The notes: generated from the letters alone by a model not told the origin. Positions 1 to 6,012 are shown, counted from the stretch's first letter. The stretch is 10,549 nt of DNA from Caldifarciminota bacterium (GCA_029880025.1 JAOUPE010000030.1:1-10549); one strand, 5' to 3'. A program made the numbers and translations.

Positions 1-1
1 C

Positions 2-250
2 TTAAAATCAGCCCGTGAAAAAGCCGGTTTATATCAAGAAGAGGTGGCTAAAAGAATTGGTCTTTCTATCAAATCCGGTAAAGGGTATATATCTCATTTA
101 GAGAAAGGCAGGGTTAAAAATCCACCAGTATTGACAATCCTTCTTTATTTAAGAGCCTTTGAAACTTCATCACGCTTTGCTCGATGGACTCGACGAGCAG
201 CGTCTCGGTTCTCCTCGTTTCAATCGGATGATGCTTTGCGTTGTGCTTGA
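2..250 (+). CDS. XRE-family helix-turn-helix protein, 5'-partial, odd 3' end
   Basis: The frame is open from the left edge to a TGA at 248-250, so the start lies outside the window. The first ~50 residues form a Cro/C1-type DNA-binding domain. The opening helix reads LKSAREKAGL, followed by QEEVAKRIG (helix 2) and a GYISHLEKG recognition-helix region. A short extra stretch, IKSGKG, lies between the helices and is longer than in typical XRE domains. The domain ends with NPPVLTILLYLRA. From about base 156 the translation becomes Arg/Ser-rich (for example RWTRRAASRF) and no longer resembles the domain family or any tail I know. The gene may therefore be truncated, frameshifted or fused to unrelated DNA. 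Such proteins usually act as transcriptional regulators or antitoxin-like repressors; no target can be named here. The HTH call is fairly safe, but whether the gene is intact is doubtful. Confidence 0.6.
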   Translation, partial: LKSAREKAGLYQEEVAKRIGLSIKSGKGYISHLEKGRVKNPPVLTILLYLRAFETSSRFARWTRRAASRFSSFQSDDALRCA

Positions 251-461
251 CAGATTCTTCGAGTTTGCCTGGACCGAGTCTATTAAGCAATAAGTGTCAC
301 GGTGGAAATCCGATTAGATATTACTTGATTTTTCCATTTTAAAATATGATATAAAATCAATCTTTTTATTGACAAATGGACAAAGGCAATTATTCTTTAA
401 TTATAGATTGAATTTGGTTTATAAATATTATTCAAGCCATAATGTATAGAAAGGAGGCATA
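251..461. other. Gene-free AT-rich intergenic region
   Basis: I see no credible gene on either strand. The left third (to about 300) is more GC-rich and continues the unusual DNA that begins inside the HTH gene. The rest is strongly AT-rich and carries the promoter for the lipoprotein at 462. A second, weaker -10-like element (TATAAA at 350-355, with TTGATT at 325-330 and a long 19-base spacer) may add to it. Confidence 0.6.
369..396 (+). promoter_or_regulatory. sigma70-like promoter for the lipoprotein gene at 462
   Basis: A consensus -35 box TTGACA (369-374) is followed after 16 bases by TATTCT (391-396), which matches the -10 consensus at 4 of 6 positions. Transcription would start near 403 and give an untranslated leader of about 60 bases. 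An alternative -10, TATAGA, lies at 403-408. The AT-rich setting upstream of a gene with a strong ribosome site supports the call. Confidence 0.45.
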
Positions 462-758
462 ATGAGAACATTGATAGCACTATGCTTGATAGCCGCCATT
501 GTATTTATTGTGAGCTGTCAGCAACCAGCGCAAATGAAAGCGGATATGGAAAAACAAACCGAGCAAATAAAAATGCTGGAAGAAAAGATTGATGCGCTAA
601 ATACTAAAATCGAACAATTAATGACCAATTACAAAAAACATCTGGATGATTTTCATCAGAAATCAAGCAAAGGGAAAAAACTACCGGCAATGGGTCTTGC
701 CCCGACTGACCAGTCCTTACCAATAGCTGACATCGGTTTGATTATATTATATTCGTAA
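462..758 (+). CDS. Small coiled-coil lipoprotein (Lpp-like)
   Basis: This is a 98-residue protein. Its signal peptide has basic Arg2, a hydrophobic stretch at 4-17 and a lipobox IVSC with Cys19 as the lipidated residue. The mature part is a parallel coiled coil with hydrophobic a/d positions at residues 36, 39, 43, 46, 50 and 53. A Lys-rich stretch follows at 66-73. By architecture it resembles short murein-lipoprotein-type spacers that link the outer membrane and peptidoglycan, but I see no sequence identity to Lpp. The last ~25 residues are unusual: a Pro-containing linker and then a hydrophobic end, IADIGLIILYS. They could be real or the product of a frameshift. The start is fixed by a perfect AAGGAGG at 451-457. 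It lies directly upstream of pal with its own promoter, which suits an abundant envelope protein. Function is inferred from structure only. Confidence 0.7.
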   Translation: MRTLIALCLIAAIVFIVSCQQPAQMKADMEKQTEQIKMLEEKIDALNTKIEQLMTNYKKHLDDFHQKSSKGKKLPAMGLAPTDQSLPIADIGLIILYS

Positions 759-765
759 TAAACAC

Positions 766-793
766 TTGACAGATTAAAAAAAGTGGTTAAAGT
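766..793 (+). promoter_or_regulatory. sigma70-like promoter for pal
   Basis: A perfect -35 TTGACA (766-771) is followed after 16 bases by TAAAGT (788-793), 4 of 6 to the -10 consensus. The spacing equals that of the promoter at 369. It lies just after the stop of the preceding lipoprotein and would give pal a leader of about 80 bases containing the palindrome at 835-848. Confidence 0.45.
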
Positions 794-834
794 AAAGTTT
801 GTAAGATGGTTATAAGATTTATTAAAAAACAAAA

Positions 835-848
835 CCTGAGTACTCAGG
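835..848. promoter_or_regulatory. 14-bp perfect palindrome in the pal leader
   Basis: CCTGAGTACTCAGG is self-complementary over its full length. As DNA it could be a dimeric regulator's operator. As RNA it could form a 5-bp hairpin with a GTAC loop about 18 bases upstream of the ribosome site. No known regulator motif is recognised. Confidence 0.35.
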
Positions 849-878
849 CAGTAGAAAATTTTAACCAAGGAGGATGAT

Positions 879-1364
879 ATGAAAGATACTGCCAAAATAC
901 TGATTCTGTTTATCTCATTAGTCTTCCTGTTCGGTTCGTTTGGCTGTGCCAAGAAGGTAGTGAAACAAGAAGAACCGATTCCACCACCAATCGTCGTAGA
1001 ACCAGAAGTCCCTGAAGTCGAAGAAGTAGTTAAGCCAGTATTAAATCTGGCAACTATCTATTTCGACTTTGACCGTTCAGATATCAGAATGGGTGATGCA
1101 ACAATCCTTAAGGGTAATTCCCAACAACTGAAAGGTAATCCGATGGTTAATATAACAGTCGAGGGTCATTGCTGTCCACTCGGTACATCCGAATACAACA
1201 TGGCACTGGGCTGGCGAAGAGCTAATTCAGCCCAGGACTATCTGGTCAAACTCGGTCTCAGCAAAGACCGAATTTCAACCATCAGCTATGGTGAAGAAAA
1301 ACTTGTAACAGCAATCGAAGCCGAATACTGGAAGAATCGACGCTGCGAGTTTAAACTAAAGTAA
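879..1364 (+). CDS. pal: Peptidoglycan-associated lipoprotein Pal (OmpA-like domain)
   Basis: This 161-residue outer-membrane lipoprotein would tie the outer membrane to peptidoglycan as the outer part of the Tol-Pal system. A signal peptide ends at Cys23; the SFG in front of it is a loose lipobox. A Pro/Glu/Val-rich linker spans 31-53. An OmpA_C domain follows from ~57 to 161: IYFDFDRSDI, then VEGH at 94-97, YN at 106-107, WRRAN at 112-116, the ISYGEE strand and the NRR end. Size and order match Pal well. The canonical GH(T/A)D is GHCC here (residues 96-99), so the Asp known from OmpA/Pal structures to bind diaminopimelate is Cys99. Its partner, Arg114, is kept. A further Cys156 lies in the last strand. 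The start is supported by AAGGAGG at 867-873, one of only two strong ribosome sites in the window. It is followed by a terminator-like hairpin, so pal may be expressed above the downstream tol genes. Confidence 0.9.
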   Translation: MKDTAKILILFISLVFLFGSFGCAKKVVKQEEPIPPPIVVEPEVPEVEEVVKPVLNLATIYFDFDRSDIRMGDATILKGNSQQLKGNPMVNITVEGHCCPLGTSEYNMALGWRRANSAQDYLVKLGLSKDRISTISYGEEKLVTAIEAEYWKNRRCEFKLK

Positions 1365-1393
1365 TTAAATCAGCAAAATTCATGGTCAAGAGT

Positions 1394-1440
1394 ATGAAGA
1401 AACGGGTCAAGCACCACTAATGAGTGGCCCGTTTCTTCAT
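1394..1440 (+). terminator. Long terminator-like hairpin between pal and cpoB
   Basis: ATGAAGAAACGGG (1394-1406) pairs perfectly with CCCGTTTCTTCAT (1428-1440). Inside, CCACT (1414-1418) and AGTGG (1423-1427) form a second stem around an AATG loop, leaving a 7-base bulge on the 5' side. TTTCTTC just after the GC-rich core can serve as an imperfect U tract, with the matching A-rich stretch upstream. It could end or attenuate pal transcription, or protect the 3' end of pal mRNA. The next gene starts only 20 bases later without a visible new promoter, so read-through is likely. Confidence 0.5.
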
Positions 1441-1460
1441 GCCATCCTGAAGAATCCAAA

Positions 1461-2192
1461 ATGAACAAGCGAATCCTAATCATCCTGCTCCGAGTCTTGA
1501 TTGTTTCGGGTTCAATTTCCTTTATTTTTTGCGGCTGTAGTTTAAAACGGCAGTGGGTGCAGCAAACTACCCAGATTGATTCTTTACAAAAAAGGGTAGC
1601 AAAACTGGACAGCCTGCAGCAATATCAAGGCGAATTGCTCTTAGAACTGCGAGCCGACCTTGGTTATCGTTTAGAACAAATCGATCAAAAGATTGAACAG
1701 CTTGATGCGAAAATTGAGGATAACCAGTATCGAGTATCCCGGATTGGTCAGAAATTAGGCTTGCGTGTGCCCCAATCAAGTAGTCAGACCGATACTGGTG
1801 CGAGCGCGCAGGCTGTTGCCGACCCAGCCGCACTCTATAATACAGCTTATCTGGACTTTACGCGTGGTAATAGCGATTTGGCGATACAAGGGTTTCAAGA
1901 ATATTTAAAACTTTTTCCCGATACCGAACTCTCGGACAATGCCCAATACTGGATTGGCGAATCTTATTTCACCAAGAAAGAATGGCAGATGGCTTTAATC
2001 GAATTTGAGAAGGTTGAAAAGAATTATCCTAACGGCAATAAAATTCCCGCCGCAATTTATAAAATTGGACTATGCTATTTGAATATGGGAATTCGAAACC
2101 GGGGTAAGGATTCTCTGAGAAGAGTTGTCCAGGATTTTCCGGATACGCCAGAAGCCAGCCTGGCTAAAGAGCGCTTGGATAATCTGCGCTAA
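1461..2192 (+). CDS. cpoB: Tol-Pal system protein CpoB/YbgF (coiled coil plus TPR)
   Basis: This 243-residue periplasmic protein resembles CpoB/YbgF, which in Proteobacteria links Tol energy use to peptidoglycan synthesis at the division site. Residues 1-26 are a signal peptide. FCGC (23-26) could be a lipobox, making this a lipoprotein, whereas E. coli CpoB is soluble. Residues ~33-100 form a coiled coil with repeated SLQKRVAKLDSLQ and IDQKIEQLDAKIED type heptads, the trimerisation part. A Ser/Thr/Ala linker spans 104-121. Three TPR units follow: ~124-157 (AAL..AY.DF..GN.DLAI..F..YL..FP), ~161-193 and ~198-232. The domain order and length match YbgF closely. The gene lies between pal and tolQ, which supports the role. 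The start has only a weak GAAG upstream. It is 96 bases from pal and 12 bases from tolQ. Confidence 0.85.
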   Translation: MNKRILIILLRVLIVSGSISFIFCGCSLKRQWVQQTTQIDSLQKRVAKLDSLQQYQGELLLELRADLGYRLEQIDQKIEQLDAKIEDNQYRVSRIGQKLGLRVPQSSSQTDTGASAQAVADPAALYNTAYLDFTRGNSDLAIQGFQEYLKLFPDTELSDNAQYWIGESYFTKKEWQMALIEFEKVEKNYPNGNKIPAAIYKIGLCYLNMGIRNRGKDSLRRVVQDFPDTPEASLAKERLDNLR

Positions 2193-2204
2193 CCCTTAAA
2201 ATTA

Positions 2205-2984
2205 ATGGAACCATTTGTCCCACCGGCTGGCACTACAGGTTGGCTGGAAACTCTACTCGGCGCCGGCTTATTTGCAAAATTTATAATACTTGTCTTATTC
2301 TTCTTTTCGGTTATTGCCTGGTCAATTATCATTAAGAAAATTTTATTATTCAGAGCAATTCGACGAGAAAACAAGAGTTTTCTGAGCCTGTTTCAGCATC
2401 GGCGCACCGCCAAACAATTTTTCAAATTAACCACCCAATATCAAAATTCACCTCTGGCAAAAGTTCTGTCCTGTGGTATCACGGAATGGGAAAACTTAGA
2501 AAAACAACTGGGATTGACCAATCCTAGTGCAACCGGCGCGGTGTCAACGGTTGAGACCATCGCGCGACGTAAATCACAATCACCCTCGGCTGCAATTAAT
2601 CTTCTGCCTCAACTGCTACCCAATGCCTCGGAAGCAATGAATCGAACCGCCTCGGCGGAATTGGAAAGGGTAGAAAGATTTCTACCTTTTTTAGCCACGG
2701 TCGGCAGCGTCAGCCCGTTTATTGGATTATTAGGCACGGTGTGGGGTGTTTTATCGGCTCTGATTAATATTAAAACCATACCGATAGTTACCCTGCAGGT
2801 GATTGCGCCGGGTGTATCGGATGCCCTGGTCACCACCGTGGCTGGTTTAATCGTGGCAATACCAGCCGTGATTTTTTATAACTATTTTGTCGGAAAGACA
2901 AAAGACCTCTCATCCGAAATCGAACGATTCATATCCGTAATCATCGGTGATTTCCGGAAAGATATAATCATCAGCCAAAGCTAA
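2205..2984 (+). CDS. tolQ: TolQ/ExbB-family proton-channel subunit
   Basis: This 259-residue inner-membrane protein of the MotA/TolQ/ExbB family would form, with TolR, the proton-driven motor that energises TolA. Three membrane segments are visible: ~23-43, ~162-187 and ~208-228. A large cytoplasmic loop lies between the first two. The family signature covers TM2 and TM3: FLATVGSVSPFIGLLGTVWG (162-181), then APGVSDALVTTVAGLIVAIP (201-220) and a YN at 225-226. The Thr residues in TM2 (178) and TM3 (210-211), which line the channel in TolQ/ExbB, are present. The loop around 104-146 is rich in Ser, Ala, Thr and Asn and somewhat longer than in E. coli. The gene is followed after 7 bases by tolR. 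TolQ rather than ExbB is chosen because of the pal, cpoB and tolA neighbours. No ribosome site is visible, so translation may be coupled to cpoB. Confidence 0.88.
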   Translation: MEPFVPPAGTTGWLETLLGAGLFAKFIILVLFFFSVIAWSIIIKKILLFRAIRRENKSFLSLFQHRRTAKQFFKLTTQYQNSPLAKVLSCGITEWENLEKQLGLTNPSATGAVSTVETIARRKSQSPSAAINLLPQLLPNASEAMNRTASAELERVERFLPFLATVGSVSPFIGLLGTVWGVLSALINIKTIPIVTLQVIAPGVSDALVTTVAGLIVAIPAVIFYNYFVGKTKDLSSEIERFISVIIGDFRKDIIISQS

Positions 2985-2991
2985 GCAAACC

Positions 2992-3402
2992 GTGAAAAAT
3001 CACCTGCGTCCCTTATCTGAAATGAATATTACCTCTCTGGCTGATATCAGTGTTACACTTCTAATAATATTCATCGTTGCCGGTATCAGTGCGGCATTAA
3101 CCCGGGCCGGGGTCGATGTGAACCTGCCCCGGACTTCTGCGGCTCGACCAAAAGTTGGTACCGGGGTCGTTATATCGATAACGAAAAAACAGGAAATTTT
3201 TATTGAGCAAAGCCAGACTAATTTAAAAGAATTCGGCTCAGCTTTAATCCAGGCGATGTCGAAAAAAAATACCAATCAGGTTTATCTGCAAGCCGATGCC
3301 GGGGTCAATTATGGTTTGGTCATTGAAGTTATCGGCCGAATCAAAGAAGCCGGGGTCGAAAATTTGGGTTTAGTGGCAGAACCCAGATTGCCCGGCCGCT
3401 AA
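2992..3402 (+). CDS. tolR: TolR/ExbD-family motor subunit, GTG start
   Basis: This 136-residue single-pass protein has a short cytoplasmic N-terminus ending in LSEMNITSLADISV, one membrane helix (~16-34) and a periplasmic domain. Asp18 in SLADIS aligns with the essential membrane Asp of TolR/ExbD that carries protons in the TolQ-TolR channel. The periplasmic part (~40-136) has the usual beta strands: VDVNLPRTSA, VVISITKK and QVYLQADAGVNYG. The latter matches the family's V.L.AD....YG pattern, followed by a helix to the end. The length is close to E. coli TolR (142). The start is a GTG 7 bases after tolQ; no in-frame ATG would leave the helix intact, and there is no clear ribosome site, which suggests coupling to tolQ. 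It differs from ExbD mainly by context. Confidence 0.87.
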   Translation: MKNHLRPLSEMNITSLADISVTLLIIFIVAGISAALTRAGVDVNLPRTSAARPKVGTGVVISITKKQEIFIEQSQTNLKEFGSALIQAMSKKNTNQVYLQADAGVNYGLVIEVIGRIKEAGVENLGLVAEPRLPGR

Positions 3403-3493
3403 CCCGGCTCAGGCGGATTAGAAATATTTCAAGCTATTGGAATTCAGCCGATGAGTAGAATCAAGGATATCGAGTTTCAGAATTTCTAAACGG

Positions 3494-4066
3494 ATGAAGA
3501 AAGAATTTTTCTTTTCGTTATTCGGTCACTTAACCATTTTTCTATTTCTCTCGATTTTAGGTTTGACCAGTAAGAAGAAAATGCCCAGACCATATCCTCT
3601 GGTCTATCGGGTGAGTCTGGTTAGCGGCTTCACCTCGCCTGAACCGAAACCCGGAGTGTCGGTCGTAGAGCGCAAGCCGAAAAAGCCAGAACCTAAAAAA
3701 CCGGCGCCCGAGAAACCAAAGCCAGAAGCCAAAGCGCAGGACTTAGTCAAGACCAAAACCGGTTTGGGAGCAAGGGCAGAAGGATTCGAATATTCATATT
3801 ACCTTAATGTGATATTAGCAAGAATTGGCGAGAACTGGATAAATCCTTATCAGACCAGTAATTTCCAATTTAAGTGTATGATATTCTTCCTAATCCAGCG
3901 AGACGGTTCGATAGCCGACGCTAAAATTGAAAAAGGTTCGGGCAATAAAATTTATGACCAATCCTGTTTACGCGCCGTATTAGCCACTGCCCAATTACCA
4001 CCCCTGCCTCAGGAGTTTAAATCGGTCCATCTAAAATTGCACTTAGAATTTGAATACAAGCCGTAA
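3494..4066 (+). CDS. tolA: TolA-like (TonB/TolA C-terminal domain) energy transducer
   Basis: This 190-residue protein is anchored in the inner membrane and would carry TolQR energy to Pal. The N-terminal membrane helix (~5-25) contains Ser8-x3-His12, the spacing of the Ser/His pair by which TolA and TonB engage TolQ/ExbB. A Pro/Lys-rich periplasmic stretch follows (~48-85, with repeats such as KPKKPEPKKPAPEKPKPEAK), then a C-terminal domain (~96-190) with YYLNVILARIGENW, strands around 125-146 and a PPLP near 169-172. Cys128 and Cys158 sit where E. coli TolA domain III has its disulfide, which favours TolA over TonB. It is much shorter than E. coli TolA (421 aa) because the long helical domain II is replaced by the Pro/Lys stretch. 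It lies 91 bases after tolR, with a weak start context. I am fairly sure of the family, less so of TolA versus TonB. Confidence 0.75.
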   Translation: MKKEFFFSLFGHLTIFLFLSILGLTSKKKMPRPYPLVYRVSLVSGFTSPEPKPGVSVVERKPKKPEPKKPAPEKPKPEAKAQDLVKTKTGLGARAEGFEYSYYLNVILARIGENWINPYQTSNFQFKCMIFFLIQRDGSIADAKIEKGSGNKIYDQSCLRAVLATAQLPPLPQEFKSVHLKLHLEFEYKP

Positions 4067-4082
4067 GCTAACCATCAATATC

Positions 4083-4111
4083 TTGACGAAGACCGAAACC
4101 GATAGAATAAT
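4083..4111 (+). promoter_or_regulatory. sigma70-like promoter immediately upstream of prfA
   Basis: TTGACG (4083-4088, 5 of 6) and AATAAT (4106-4111, 5 of 6) are separated by the optimal 17 bases. Transcription would begin near 4118, only about three bases before the prfA ATG, giving a leaderless or nearly leaderless message. It would let the prfA-prmC-nadK-recN run be expressed apart from the tol genes. Confidence 0.5.
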
Positions 4112-4120
4112 TATAAGAGA

Positions 4121-5197
4121 ATGATACTCGACCTCGCCAAATTAGAAGAGAAAATTGAGCCGTTACGGGCACGAAGTTTGGAACTGGAAAAATTGTTGTC
4201 GGACCCGAAAGTTATCCAAAATCCAAGCGAGGCACAAAGATTGGGAAAAGAATATAAAGATACTCTAAACACTCTAAAGCGCTTTGCTGAACTTAAAAAT
4301 ATAACCGAACAGATTGCTGAAACTAAAGAACTGGCGCTGAAATCTACCGAACCCGAGTTAAAGGATTTGGCATTGAGCGAGGTCCAGGTTTTAGAACAAA
4401 AGCAGCGAGCATTGCAGCGGGAAATTCTTTCTTCACTTTTGCCATCGAATCCGGACTGGGTAAGGAATTGTATCGTTGAAATTCGAGCCGCGGCAGGTGG
4501 TGAAGAATCCGCCCTTTTTGCCCAGGATTTGATGCGGATGTATATCAAATTTGCCGAGAGCCGGGGTTGGCATACCGATATCCTTTCTTCCCATCCCAGT
4601 GCCAAAGGCGGCTTTAAAGAGGTAATCTTTTCGGTTGAGGGAGAAAAACCGTTTCAGAACTTTCGGTTCGAAAGCGGTGTGCATCGAGTGCAGAGGATAC
4701 CAATAACCGAAGCATCGGGTCGGATACATACTTCGACCGTCACGGTTGCCGTCCTGCCTGAAGCCGATGAGGTGGACCTGGTAATTGACCCGAAAGATTT
4801 AAAAATCGATGTTTTCCGTGCCTCAGGTCATGGTGGTCAACACGTGAACGTTACCGATTCGGCGGTTCGGATAACCCATATCCCAACCGGTACTACGGCA
4901 TCATGTCAGGACGAACGGAGCCAATATAAGAATAAAAGTAAGGCGTTGAAAATCCTTCGGGCGCGGTTATTGGAGGCGAAAAAAGAAGAAGAGGCAGCGC
5001 GGACCGCCTCGCAGCGCCGAAGCCAGGTCGGAACCGGTGAGCGGTCAGAGAAGATACGCACCTATAATTTCCCGCAAAACCGAGTCACCGACCACCGGGT
5101 GGATTTAACCCTATACAATCTTGGTGAAATTCTCGATGGAAAGATTGACCCAATTATCGAAGCATTGCTGGAACGCGAAATCGAATCTAATTTATGA
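4121..5197 (+). CDS. prfA: Peptide chain release factor 1 (RF1)
   Basis: This 358-residue class I release factor reads UAA and UAG in the ribosomal A site and triggers peptide release. The N-terminal helical domain (1-~105) is followed by the PCRF domain with EIRAAAGGEESALFAQDLMRMY. The stop-codon recognition region GVHRVQRIPITEASGRIHTS (187-204) has the tripeptide Pro194-Ile-Thr196. This fits the PxT pattern of RF1 (RF2 has SPF), though PAT or PVT is the usual form. The catalytic loop is SGHGGQHVN with GGQ at 238-240; His237 replaces the common Ala. NFPQNRVTDHRV (316-327) is the conserved C-terminal signature. Length equals the family norm (~360). The start at 4121 gives the standard N-terminus. 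The stop overlaps the start of prmC by 4 bases (ATGA), a classic coupled pair. Confidence 0.95.
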   Translation: MILDLAKLEEKIEPLRARSLELEKLLSDPKVIQNPSEAQRLGKEYKDTLNTLKRFAELKNITEQIAETKELALKSTEPELKDLALSEVQVLEQKQRALQREILSSLLPSNPDWVRNCIVEIRAAAGGEESALFAQDLMRMYIKFAESRGWHTDILSSHPSAKGGFKEVIFSVEGEKPFQNFRFESGVHRVQRIPITEASGRIHTSTVTVAVLPEADEVDLVIDPKDLKIDVFRASGHGGQHVNVTDSAVRITHIPTGTTASCQDERSQYKNKSKALKILRARLLEAKKEEEAARTASQRRSQVGTGERSEKIRTYNFPQNRVTDHRVDLTLYNLGEILDGKIDPIIEALLEREIESNL

Positions 5198-6009
5198 AAT
5201 CGGTCTTGGAACTGATTGGACTGGGCAGCAATGAATTGCCCAGGCAGGAGATAGAATGTTTACTTGCCGGATTACTGAAAAGACAACGATACGAGCTTTA
5301 TCTTTATGAAGAAACGATTTCGGATAAGACTACGCAAAGATTTTTCGACCTGGTACAAAAAAGAAAAAAAGGGATACCGATTCAATATCTTTTGCACTCG
5401 GCGGCTTTTTTGGATTTAGAACTTTATGTTGATGAAAGAGTTTTTATCCCCAGACCGGAGACCGAAGAGCTGGTTAAGCGGACCATTGCCAAGCTGTCTT
5501 CACCCTGTTTAATGATTGAGATTGGCACTGGTTCAGGGGCAATTGCCCTTGCTTTGGCAAAGACATTTCCCAAAACCAAAATAATCGCTACCGATATTTC
5601 TCAAGCCGCGCTTGAGGTCGCTCAAATAAATGTTGAACTTTACAATTTTATCGATAGAATCGAACTCATCCAAGCCGATTTATTCGATTTGCCGAATTAT
5701 GCTTCTCTTTATGGTCGAGTCGATTGTATTATTTCCAATCCGCCTTATATTAACCGAACCATGATTCCATTACTCGCACCAACCGTAAAAGACTATGAAC
5801 CAATCAAGAGTTTAGATGGGGGGCAGGATGGTTTCGAGATTGTTCAACGCATAATTACCCAGGGGGTTAAATTTCTCAAACCGGCTGGCTTGATCGCCTT
5901 AGAAATTGACCCTGACCAGAAAGAGTTGATAATGAAGGTTAAGCCAGAAGCAAGATTTGAGTCCGACCTTTCCGGAAAAATAAGATTTGCCTTTCTTAAT
6001 TTGTCATAA
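5194..6009 (+). CDS. prmC: Release factor glutamine N5-methyltransferase PrmC
   Basis: This 271-residue SAM-dependent methyltransferase would methylate the side-chain amide of the GGQ glutamine in RF1 and RF2, raising termination efficiency. An N-terminal helical domain (1-~75) includes the typical RKKGIPIQYLLHSAAF region. FIPRPETEELV (84-94) is a PrmC hallmark. Motif I for SAM binding is EIGTGSGAIALALA (109-122), ATDIS lies at 132-136, and the catalytic NPPY, which binds the target glutamine, is at 182-185 inside IISNPPYIN. LDGGQDG (208-214) is the conserved late loop. Length fits PrmC (~277 in E. coli). The start codon overlaps the prfA stop, so the methylase is translated together with its substrate. 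No separate ribosome site is visible. It is followed by nadK after 3 bases. Confidence 0.95.
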   Translation: MKSVLELIGLGSNELPRQEIECLLAGLLKRQRYELYLYEETISDKTTQRFFDLVQKRKKGIPIQYLLHSAAFLDLELYVDERVFIPRPETEELVKRTIAKLSSPCLMIEIGTGSGAIALALAKTFPKTKIIATDISQAALEVAQINVELYNFIDRIELIQADLFDLPNYASLYGRVDCIISNPPYINRTMIPLLAPTVKDYEPIKSLDGGQDGFEIVQRIITQGVKFLKPAGLIALEIDPDQKELIMKVKPEARFESDLSGKIRFAFLNLS

Positions 6010-6012
6010 AAT

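Noticed and set aside
246..775. CTTGACAGATT occurring at 246-256 and 765-775, possible direct repeat
   Set aside because: The copies share only 11 bases, mostly a -35-type hexamer, and the flanks do not match. The first copy has no suitable -10.
1394..1420. Mini-ORF MKKRVKHH inside the 5' arm of the hairpin, possible leader peptide
   Set aside because: It has no ribosome site, and its ATG simply mirrors the symmetric arm of the inverted repeat. There is no amino-acid run typical of attenuation peptides.
3421..3430. Palindrome GAAATATTTC in the tolR-tolA gap
   Set aside because: A 10-bp AT-rich palindrome is expected by chance in DNA of this composition, and it has no promoter-like context.
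3451..3489. 12-codon ORF between tolR and tolA
   Set aside because: Too short, no ribosome site and no recognisable sequence. The 91-base gap holds nothing else convincing.
4111..4605. Long minus-strand open frame opposite prfA
   Set aside because: It is a shadow of the real prfA frame: Ser-rich, no ribosome site and no recognisable domain.
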